Of a stretch of 31,764 nucleotides of DNA, positions 1-9,146 are shown piece after piece. A program made the position numbers and the translations under genes. Location of the stretch: positions 2,650 to 34,413 of the forward strand of contig JAIPMN010002290.1 in the NCBI GenBank assembly GCA_020650975.1. The letters are read 5' to 3'. Each line of letters starts with the position of its first letter. The stretch's first letter is position 1. Source of the DNA: Apostichopus californicus (taxonomy: Eukaryota; Echinodermata; Holothuroidea; Aspidochirotida; Stichopodidae). The notes under the pieces were generated by a model, which ran no database searches, was not told where the DNA came from, and saw only the letters and a program-made list of their open reading frames with translations.

Positions 1-399
1 CCCCCCCCCCCCCCCCTCCATGGCAAAACACATGCTCATGTTTCAATATATATGGTTACCAGGTCAAATACACAAGGTTTGAATACTTAGTCTGGGACTG
101 TCACTGTTGCTATGGTTACCATTAATGGGACGTTTCTAAGGTTAAGTTGGTTAAGGTAGCTATAAATTTGACATGATATCAATAAAATAAATTAAGCCAA
201 TACCTATGCAGAGTATCGCTAACATAAGAAGGGGGAAGTTTAGTTATCCAGGTTTGCAAAATGTTTTGCAAAATGAATGCACAGATCTCTGAAAGGGTCA
301 AACTTAGATGTTTGGTTCATTTCCAAATAAAATTCCACAGCCTGAAACAGTCTGATGGTAAATCAACTGATTGGTTATCAAATGAAATGTGTCTCTTAC

Positions 400-3300
400 C
401 CTCTGTCAGTAACTGCTTCAAGAATCCTTGCTTGAAGAAACTCCATGTGAGTAGAGCCAACTCATAACTTGTCCATGGCTGTTATTAACACAGAAGGAAC
501 CAAAATTAAAAACAAAACAAAATACATATGAATATAACACACCCATTAGGTGTAGACATGGTTTAAAAATAGTTAAATTACCTTCTTAAGATTCCTTACA
601 TTTACAATAAAAACTTCACTTGGGAGACAGGTTTAAAGGTGAAAGAAATACCAAACTGTCTAGTCATTTACAGGCACGAAGCAGAGTACTTTCAATACGA
701 AGCATCCACTAATCCTGTTGATTTGTTTCATTTTTCTTTTTCATTCATTCACTTTGTTTTTGTTTTTTTGGTGAAACCACAAAAAATCAGGATGCTGACA
801 GCAGAATACTAAAACTAATACTACAGATATGAAAACATGATGACTTAGAGTAAATAATTACTGAAGACAATCACCACCCCCCCCCCAATCCAACCCCCAA
901 GTTCTCTCAATGTGTCAATGATGCCAGTGTTGACACATTGAGAGACTTGTGCATGCACATACCAACACAAGAAACTGAAAAAGTAGAGTAAAATAGCTTT
1001 TGCTGTTTATCTACATGGCTAGACATGTGAACTTTGGGAAGTTTGAACAGAATTCCCAGGTCTGTTCTCTCATCCTGTACATGTTGCTACCTGTCTCAAA
1101 TTACAAAATTTTGCTGAACATTGTGTTGTCTCTCATTGAATCTGCCAATAGAACAGGAAGAACCACAAAGACAATAATTTAGTTATAGGAGGAAATACCT
1201 CGTTTGGAATTCTCCGAGGAAAGAAATCTTGGATTTTCTTGAGAGGAAATTCGTCATCTTTCTTAGAAGAATGGATGATGTATCGCAAGAAGTAGAGGTA
1301 ATACAACCCGACAAAGAGGAATGTGAAACAAAGCTGGAAAGAAAAGAGAGAAAGATAGTTGTAAAGTAACAGAAATTGAATTGAAATTGACTGTTACTTC
1401 AAAGTTTTTATCATGTCATCACTGATGCATATCTTCTATTTCAAATAACCAAGAAGCAACCAAAAATCGTTTGGTTTGGTTTTGTATGGCTGGGTTGGGC
1501 CATATCAGTGCTTTGTTTGAGTTTTCAGTTACATTGCCATTGAAACAAGTGTCGGGGAACATTTGTCATAGACCTTTGCATTCATCAAATAAGCTGGCTT
1601 TGCAATGCTGGATGCGGAAACACGCTATGCAAAGTTTGATGCGGAAACGACAGTAAAAAAAAGATGTCTTGAATTGAAGGTTGAAAGTTTGAACATTCAG
1701 ATATTTGTTTGGGATCAAATCTCTGTAGGTCAAAGGTCTAGCTGTTAATCCAATTAATATTCATGAGAAGTTTTTTTTCTCCCTTTCCAAACATTTAGGT
1801 TACATCCTGCAAAGTCTAATGGGAGCCAAACAGATTATCTGCTAACAACTGCTGCTGTGCAATGTTGTTGAGAATATCCTTAATTCCATTTGGATTTGCG
1901 ATTTCTGATAGGGAAACTTTACTGTTTTTCATCATCTCAAAACAATTTGGGTTTAGTACAACTCTAATGTTTTGAAGCATATCTTCAACTTCCTTTAGTA
2001 TTTGAGAAAGTAGTCAAGTGTGAAGTGTATACTATCATATACTATCAAGTAGTTGTACTTCTGACAAACGTTGTATTAAATAGCATTGAAAAGCTTTCTC
2101 GACAGTGGGTTGGTCATCAAGCTATTGCATGTTTGAGTACAGACAGGCAGATTGTAAATAGCAACACCCATTTAACCATTCTGATCTTAGTTAGGCACAT
2201 TGCAATTTTGTTACCTTTTCATGTAGGTACCCTTCAAAATTTATTTATTTATTTTGTCCAACAAAGAGGAGTGGAAACCCCGCAACTTAAAGCCCAGCCC
2301 CAGACGGTGGCAAATTTCCCCCCGTTTCTCCAGATGAAATATGGTTATCCTATATTAGGCACTCAGCACCCAGATATTAACAAAGTTTGATGTCTTCCTT
2401 ACCTGAGCAAAGCAAAATGCTAGTATACCAAGCTGAGGAAAGAAGACCACCAGTACTACAGTTAACAAACATCGTCCAGCGATAGCTACGCCCTCTATTA
2501 GAACCTATTCAGGAAAGAACAAAACAGTGCAATAACACCAGAGTATAATATCAATATCAAATTCTGTTTCCAAAATACTGTACAATAACGAAGAGATAGA
2601 GTAGCGTCCAATTTTGTAAGTGATTCAAATATTCAGGCCTGGGAAGAGATCACCAAAGAACTCTAAACATTAGATGAACCAACCATTTCAATCAAGAAGA
2701 CAACTGGTAGTGTTAATGTGAAGTACTATTCAGTGTTAGGCTTTACTGCTATTTACCACCTACTGAATACAGAAGACTACTGAGGCAATAAAATCAGAGG
2801 AAAGCAGTATCAAGTTCTGTGGTATCATATTGTTTGCATTGAACTTTTTGATTAGAAAAGCCTGCAGCAAGGGCTAGAGGGGAGGAGCAAAGAGTTGTAC
2901 AGCATCAAAATCTCACCTTATCTAGATTGAGGAATGGGCGGCAGGGTAGGCCAACAAGGTGCTCCAGCTTGAAGCCTTAAGATCCTGTAGAAACCTGTTG
3001 AGTGCACGATTGTAGGTCAATGCACAGGATAGGCCTGTGGAGAACCACTGACCTACATGTACACTGCAACAATTGGACGTTAGGGATAGGGACTGCTTCT
3101 TAATGTATGTAAAACATGAATCTTAGTTACAGTATTAATTTCAGTTGTTTCTTTGGAGATGAAGTCAAGTGGGAGGTGGGGGGGGGGGATGGGTAGGAAT
3201 GGTGAAGGGAAGAAGAATGTAGGGAAATAGGCAAGAAGAGCAGGCAGAAATCTTTAACAAACTAACCTTAAGTTTGACAAAGAGGAATGCTTGCCCAAGC

Positions 3301-5426
3301 ACCCATAGTGGTTCTGCAAGAAGTTCCAAAACAGCTGAAGTTGCAAAGATTAGAACGGCGAGATGGTAGTGAGGAATGACGTCAGGATCAGGTGTCTCCA
3401 GCTGGGTGGACCAAACAAACCCAAAGACTGCACCACTTATAATACCTAATGGAAGACTGATTAAAAAGATTATATTTAAAAACAAGACATGTGAGAAATT
3501 TCTATCAAATGTACTTTAAGAGGAGCGATATATACACATGTACGCAGTGGCGTAGGAAAGTACTTTTGAGTGGGGGGCTGAAGACTGATGGCTGCCCCAC
3601 CATATTTTTCACTGGGGGGGCTGGCGCCCCCCCAGCCCCACCGGTTCCTACGCCCTTGCATGTAGGCATTTCTTTTAAAGGAAAACTCTATTCAGTATAA
3701 TATGAGTGAAAAGTGTTAAATTCTTTGACATCAAAACTATCTTGAATTTAATTTTCAAGTGTGTAAGGTTGAGATAACTTGTCCAACACTCATCCGACTT
3801 TTGCAAGGTGCCAGTGAACTTTGTTGGCATTCTTTTGTCATATTCTGTCAAAAAGCTCAGACAAAACACATTAGAAGGAAGAAGTGATGCCCATAACTCA
3901 AGGCTAGGGACATTCCCACTGAAAATGACAACTTATTTTGAATAAAAATTGATAAGTTTGCTGTGACTGTTTAGCCATTTTGCCATCTTACTGAAAGAGA
4001 ATACCTTCTTTATTTTAAAGGCATTGATGGTGAATTAAAGGTGAGTAACCCAATGACGGGTTTGGCTAAAGATACCTACTTGCACCAGATTAAGTTAATC
4101 GTCTGCTGCCACTTTTGACTTTCTTTCTGACTCAGACATGCTCTTCTGAAGGCCTCCCTCGCCACAAACAGAATAGTTGAATAGAGAAGAGTTAGTCTGA
4201 AAAAGAAAATGAAGCCCCCAAAAAAGGATGTGAAAGCTCTGACTCTGCTATATAGTCTAATCGTGCCTATAGGATATAAAAGGAATTGTTATATGTTTGC
4301 CCTGATTATATCATAGAAGATCCAGTTAGACATTCTGTCTAGATTCACTAGGGGCTTTTTGGTATTGGAAATAACTATATCGTGTGTGAGGAGTAAGATA
4401 TTGAGATGGGGAATACGCTTGCCATGTACATTTGAATCTGTGTCTGTGACCGATCTCTCTTCCATATTGAGTTCTATCAAACTATTAAACATCAACTCGT
4501 ATAATCTCTCTATAAAAAAAAATATTATTCATTCTGTGACACATTCGAGAAGTTAAAAATACAACTAAAATTTCAAAGATAGTTTCAATCTTACCTGACA
4601 TTTACAACTCCCAACATATCCTCTGTAACATATCTATTCCTCAATATGAAAGCATTCAGTAGAAATGTCATCACACGGAACATGATCTGTAGAGAGAGGA
4701 AGTATCAGGTAAGCGAATTGAAGAACCTTAATAACACTTTATACGCTCATAAAAAAGATAATTTCTCTTTGACTGTTGAAGCTTTCAGTTAAACTGAAAT
4801 ACGCACGCTCGTGTGACTTTGCATTTAAACTGAGAGTTGTCTCTTTAGTATCAACTTACTCTAGTTGGCAATTAGTTGGAAATACATTGTAAATAATTTT
4901 AGAAGGAATATAGCAATCTGCAACATACAATTAATGAACTTTGTTCTGCTAGGACATCACAAAAGCTGCGGCAGTAGGGTTTCTTGTCCATTATCCAATA
5001 TTAAGCTGTTGCTTTGAACACCCATAAAAGAGGTTTGAATGTAACACCCTCCGCAACACTGCTTCTGCACAGCTGATATTGATTTTATATACTTTCCCCT
5101 TACTACCCCAACTCCCCATTTTATGAATGGTTACTAGATAAGCTACACTAATTTGATTTCTTTTGGAAATTGATCAATTTGATTTATGGATGTACTGTTA
5201 TTTAATATTAACTTAAGTACCGTATATAACTAAAGTTAAGTATGACTAAACCACACAGTACACAGTAACAAATTAATGAAGGAATTAAATTTTAGTGATT
5301 TTTTTGTGGTTAATTATACATAATTATTCATGTAAGGAACTATAAAGTTTCAATATTTACCTGAAGCACCATGTTGTATGATGCAGACATGGCTGTACTT
5401 GCCAGTACATTGTTTGACTCTCCCAT
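400..5426 (-). CDS. RFT1: RFT1-like ER glycolipid protein, N-terminal half (partial, 7 exons)
   Basis: RFT1 is a multipass ER membrane protein needed for N-glycosylation; it was long assigned to flipping Man5GlcNAc2-PP-dolichol, a role now disputed. Seven coding exons on the minus strand, in transcript order: 5426-5361, 4686-4595, 4196-4080, 3456-3267, 2504-2403, 1333-1199, 478-400. Each has AG/GT borders and the phases fit, giving 260 residues plus one base. Human RFT1 is about 541 residues, so the C-terminal half lies beyond coordinate 1. Recognition by eye rests on [12 protein letters not shown] (residues 49-60), [10 protein letters not shown] (65-74), [20 protein letters not shown] and [15 protein letters not shown] in exon 4, and [18 protein letters not shown] in exon 7. 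R70 aligns with human R67, the residue altered in RFT1-CDG. The start ATG at 5424-5426 has A at -3 and G at +4. Several hydrophobic helices are evident. Shorter reading frames overlapping these exons are shadows. Confidence 0.93.
479..1198 (-). other. RFT1 intron 6
   Basis: No coding sequence recognised. It contains a C-rich tract at 875-887 and the 20-bp-stem hairpin at 898-949. The open frame at 1000-1182 on the plus strand has no visible homology. Confidence 0.6.
898..949. repeat. Perfect 16-bp inverted repeat (hairpin)
   Basis: TCTCTCAATGTGTCAA (903-918) and its exact reverse complement (930-945) are separated by an 11-nt loop. CAAG at 898-901 pairs with CTTG at 946-949 after one bulged T, giving a 20-bp stem. 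Confidence 0.9.
1334..2402 (-). other. RFT1 intron 5
   Basis: No gene. Includes a small imperfect tandem duplication around GATGCGGAAAC (1610-1620 and 1638-1648). The 121-codon plus-strand frame at 2025-2390 runs antisense within this intron and shows no homology. Confidence 0.55.
2505..3266 (-). other. RFT1 intron 4
   Basis: No gene. A G-run block at about 3171-3191 (plus strand) could form a quadruplex. No transposon ends were seen. Confidence 0.55.
3457..4079 (-). other. RFT1 intron 3
   Basis: No gene. Contains the 114-bp hAT-like MITE at 3545-3658; the remainder is unremarkable AT-rich sequence. Confidence 0.6.
3545..3658. mobile_element. hAT-like MITE, 114 bp
   Basis: The left end reads CAGTGGCGTAGGAA. 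The right end, reverse-complemented, reads CAAGGGCGTAGGAA, so 12 of 14 positions match. The element is flanked by CATGTACG (3537-3544) and CATGTAGG (3659-3666), an 8-bp duplication with one mismatch. An 8-bp duplication and CAG...CTG-type ends are typical of non-autonomous hAT elements. Its interior is G/C-run rich and partly self-complementary (GGGGGGGCTGGCGCCCCCCC). It has no coding capacity. Confidence 0.75.
4197..5360 (-). other. RFT1 introns 1 and 2 (with exon 2 at 4595-4686)
   Basis: The two introns hold AT-rich sequence without a recognised gene or element. Overlapping plus and minus frames near 4289-4556 are chance. Confidence 0.5.
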
Positions 5427-6180
5427 TATGAATGACAAATTGGAATGCCCCCGGTTGAAAACTTTCTACACAAACTAGTAAGTAGAAAAATTAACACTAA
5501 TTGATGTAAATGAATAGAACAAATCCAAGTTGGCCTATTGCATATCTCTTCAAGAATCTCAGAATTAATCTAAAAATATTTGTATAGGTATATTTTTTTG
5601 CAATATGGATAATGTGAATGCTGAAATTTAAATACAACTTTGCAAACCTTATATAAGAACTATTAAACATATGTGTGCTACAAATATCCAAACAACAGGT
5701 GTTGAAGTTCTAGTTCAGACAAGCACAATCCTTCTGATGAAGAAAATGTGAAATGGAAGCTAACCAACTTAAAATGCTGAACTATTTGTGGCCTTTCTTC
5801 CCCCTCCCATGTTGCTGTAAACAATCATTTATATAAACAGGCTAATTCTAGAATTTGAATATATGCATACTACTTTATTAATTAAGGATATACCATACAG
5901 TAAAAGAAAATTAAGCCCCTTAGATATATGATGGAACGATTCAAAAGAAAAAAGTCGCTGAAAAACAAACACATGCGCCCTTGTCCTGCTATGACAACAT
6001 AAGCTTACACACAGTAGCATACAAAAGCCCAAAATCGCAGAACTGCTCCTTGTAATAATCGAGCATTTAAGCCTCTGAAAATATAAGTTACATATAAACA
6101 CCAAATATTGTTAAGAATTCAGTATTTATTATGTTCACCTAACAGTTCCCACAACTAAGAATGATAATTGATCATTACTT
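5427..6180. other. Intergenic sequence 5' of RFT1, no gene seen
   Basis: This AT-rich stretch lies upstream of the RFT1 start codon. The frames here (for example minus-strand ones at 5497-5691 and 5829-6104) have no recognisable homology and unlikely composition. It could hold an RFT1 5' UTR exon, since a transcript from the CpG-rich region at 6180-6440 would cross it, but no clear donor/acceptor pair was identified. Confidence 0.4.
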
Positions 6181-6440
6181 CAACTCGCTTCTGGCTGAAA
6201 TTTCGTGTGACTGTCGAGACTGAGCTCGAACAGATAAAGTTGTGTCGTCTGCCCAAGTCAAGCGGATTGCGTAATCGCGGTTCCACATGCGCGTACAATA
6301 ATGCAGATTGTTTTTCGTGTTGTGTATGATCGTGAAGCCATCGCGAGAACTTTAATCGACACATGTAGACCAACACTGGAGAGACCAAAATCTAATGATC
6401 TTTACAAAGTACAGACCCAATTGGTTTGACGAGAATGTAA
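6180..6440. promoter_or_regulatory. CpG-rich candidate shared promoter of RFT1 and NOL8
   Basis: By hand count, about 16 CpG dinucleotides fall within roughly 190 bp here (for example TCGCGGTT, ATGCGCGTA, ATCGCGAG), while flanking DNA is AT-rich and CpG-poor. The stretch lies between the divergent starts of RFT1 (5426) and NOL8 (9147). At its right edge, 6395-6436 followed by GTAAGT looks like an exon with a strong donor. It could be a 5' exon of NOL8 spliced to an acceptor near 9118, in which case its ATG is an upstream frame that is out of phase with NOL8. This is inferred from composition; no core promoter motif was found. Confidence 0.4.
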
Positions 6441-6668
6441 GTAGTTATCATAGGTTTAATAGCTCACTTGTAAAGTAAAATAGTAAATTTCATCTTTAGA
6501 AATCAATGTCGTTTTTGTTAAACGTAGCCAGCCTAACGTTATTACCGTCAGTCCTAGGTTATAGGCCTAGGCTATAGGTCGATCTTCATCCTACTTGTGT
6601 TCTAGGCTAGCATGAATGTAAGCTACTGAAATTTGCATTGGCCTAATTTAGCTCCAGCGAGGGCATAA

Positions 6669-7130
6669 CTTCTCTCATAAACATATCCTGAAGGGTACAA
6701 TTACAGAATAACCTGTCTTTCTGGTGGAGTGGCAGTCAAGTTGTTCAACTTCTCCACTGCAAGTGCGACTAAAGTCTTGGCTCCAGTTAAAAAGGAAATC
6801 TTCCAAATACTGTAGTTTACGATTTCTCCACCGCTTCTCTGAATCCAGAAAAACATATCCTGTCAAGTGTCAGGGAGATATATCGTTCTAAAATATGTTT
6901 ATGAATTAAACTTAAGCATATCTAGGCCTAATACAATTTCCCCACAACTTCAATTCCAGCCAAAAATATTCTGTTAGGACGGTGTATCGTACTCAATAGC
7001 ATATAATGACTTCCCCATCACGACTCTGACTCCAGCAAAACTATAGAACAGGGAGATTTGTGTTTTCAAAAGCATTTAGGAAGTAACATCAAATAAAGGT
7101 TTCTGCTCTATGACTCTGACTATAGCAATT
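6669..7130. repeat. Degenerate tandem array, units about 75-110 bp
   Basis: Related segments recur with the core TTCTCCAC...CTGACTCCAGCAAA: starts near 6669, 6747, 6829, 6937, 7011 and 7101. AAACATATCCTG occurs exactly at about 6680 and 6851, and CTCTGACT followed by CCAGCAAA or ATAGCAAT occurs near 7025 and 7115. Copies are diverged, so the boundaries are approximate. Confidence 0.35.
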
Positions 7131-7254
7131 AATAATTTGTTTGAAAATTGTGGAGTATTCTATAATTACTCCACCTAAAGGATCAATGTTAACATGTATA
7201 GTAGGTCTAAAGCCAGTGGCAAAAGTATGAAGTTATGCTAGTATAGACCTGTTA

Positions 7255-7280
7255 TTACGTGGGACCTATTATGACAAACT
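7255..7280 (+). repeat. 26-bp direct repeat, copy 1
   Basis: The 26 bases from ATTACGTGGGACC to ATGACAAAC are identical to 9482-9507. Weaker similarity extends about 50 bp upstream of both copies. This copy abuts the start of the hAT pseudogene. Confidence 0.8.
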
Positions 7281-8409
7281 TGAGGGAATGCTGGCAACTT
7301 GGGAACTTGGAAAGGATCAGGTGGTAAAAAATTTAATTGGACAACGCTGCCAACATCATTGCAGGCTTGACACAGACGGGCATCGACCACCAGAGCTGCC
7401 TAATACATACTCTCCAACTGGTGATAAACGATGCTATCAAAGTCCAGCGGTCAGTGAATATCATATTAACTTTTGCCCGTGGTGTAGCAGGGCATTTCAA
7501 CCATTCACCTCTTGCCCACCATTGTCTGACTCTGAGTGCCTTGCAGACAAAGCACATTTCAAGCCACCATATACAGGTCGTTTCTAAGAGATGGAACAGC
7601 TCCTTTTATAAGTCAGAGCAAATCCTCGAACATAAGAAGGCCCTGGTGGAGTATGCCAGTCTGTATGACATGCCAGTGATGACGGCAAATCAGTGGAACC
7701 TTGTTGCTACTCTTGTTTCCACGTTGAGACGATTTGAAGAACTTACGCGGCAAGCGTCTTTGGCATCGGCTACCATATCTATGGTTATGCCATCAGTGTC
7801 GATGCTGCGACGCTATCTATCAAAACACAAGGATGACCAGGGCATACAGACCCTTACGAGTACCATGTTGGCATCCCTCAACTGTGGATTTGCAACAGTG
7901 GAGGAAAACAAGCTACTAGTACTTGCGTGTTTCCTAGATCCTCGTTTTGAAACAGTCTTTTCTCGGATATATCAACATATCAAAGAGCTGCTGACTGGCT
8001 GGAGGATGAGGTGACTAACGAACCCCCTGCTGTAGGTTCTGCCCCTAACAGCAAGAAGGTGATGCAGCTCAAAGCGAGGGTCTTTTTGTGAGGAATATGC
8101 ACAGCCCGTTCAGCATGTGGTGTTGACAGTGGTGTTGATTTTAAACTTGAAATGAACATGTTCATTTCAGAACCATTACCAGGGCGCGGATGTAATCCGT
8201 TAGACTGGTGGAAGTTAAACTACCACAGATTTCCCTTTCTTGGATAATTAGCACTGAAGTATTTATGTGCCCCACCTTCCAGTGTGCCCAGCGAGAGACT
8301 GTTCAGCGAAGCAGGAGATTTATATGATGAAAAGAGGAATCGTCTGAGACCAGAGAAGGCAGAAATGGTTCTTATGTGTCGGGGGGAATTTGCCACTATT
8401 GGAGTTTAA
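7268..8409 (+). pseudogene. Decayed hAT transposase, 5'-truncated
   Basis: Several frames together spell the C-terminal two thirds of an Ac/ZBED-like hAT transposase. From about 7276, KLEGMLATWELGKDQVV is followed by a shift into DNAANIIAGL (7340) with the second catalytic Asp, CLIHTLQL, RWNSSFYKSEQILEHKKAL and CFLDPRFE. Another shift near 8000 gives ADWLEDEV, ending at TGA 8089-8091. Then come LDWWKLNYHRFPFL, TAA 8245-8247, and the dimerisation domain SVPSERLFSEAGDLYDEKRNRL ending at 8409. The BED finger and first catalytic Asp are missing, and no terminal inverted repeats were found. With at least two frameshifts and two internal stops it cannot make transposase. It is unrelated at lineage level to the intact element at 19646-25535. 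Confidence 0.88.
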
Positions 8410-9146
8410 GTACAGGCTAATATTTTTAAGCTGCCGATTTGTGAAGAGCATTCTCTACATCACTTTGTTTTTGTCAGGGACTATATTTCTCTTTTTACTG
8501 TTTGTTTTCACTATTTGGATTTTTGTTTTAACGTAATAACATCACATAGTACATTTATCGTTTTGGTCATGGAAATTGTTTACAATAGTGTGACACTCAG
8601 ACTCGTCTTACTCTTAATCAAGATGACTTTATCAGTGTTTAATTAACAAAGGAAAATATAAATGTACATAAATACCTATACAATGGTGATATTTGATTTG
8701 TACCCTTTGTTTACTTGAGTAACTGTTAATTACATTTAATAACATTTAAAACTTTTGATGTCAAAGCCAAAACTCAAAAGCCATTTATGTAAAACGAGGA
8801 TGTAAACAGTATGTAAACAGTATAGTCGGCCTGTGCAACACCTGTTCAGAAAACTTCTTTTGTTTGTGTCTGTGGAGTTTTCAGGATTATGATTGAGTTA
8901 CAAAATTCCTGGAATTATCGTCATAGTGAAGTACGCCAACGCATGCGTACGTAACAATTGATTTAACGAATGATTTGCCTGTCCCAGAATATACTGGAAC
9001 ACAGATTTATCATCATACTGTACCTTTCACAATTTTCAAAAGTTGTTTTGTATTTTTCATATCAACAGACCTTGCACTTCTTTTGATATTTTTGCGGCTT
9101 TACCACTTTTCGACTGAGCTATACAATATGGTTCATTCGGTGTGAA
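8410..9146. other. Region between hAT pseudogene and NOL8 start codon
   Basis: AT-rich with no gene. A short upstream frame, ATG GTT CAT TCG GTG TGA, occupies 9128-9145 and ends one base before the NOL8 ATG at 9147. AG at 9117-9118, after a T-rich tract, could be the acceptor of a spliced 5' UTR. TGTAAACAGTA is tandemly repeated near 8800-8825. Confidence 0.4.

Noticed and set aside
2025..2390. 121-codon plus-strand frame
   Set aside because: Antisense within RFT1 intron 5 with no domain or homology visible; chance frame.
3171..3191. G-run that could form a quadruplex in RFT1 intron 4
   Set aside because: Homopolymer runs of G or C are common across this window; nothing ties this one to a function.
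6395..6436. Possible coding first exon MIFTKYRPNWFDEN followed by GTAAGT
   Set aside because: As coding sequence it does not join NOL8 in frame (TGA follows from the 9119 acceptor). Kept only as a possible 5' UTR exon within the promoter entry.
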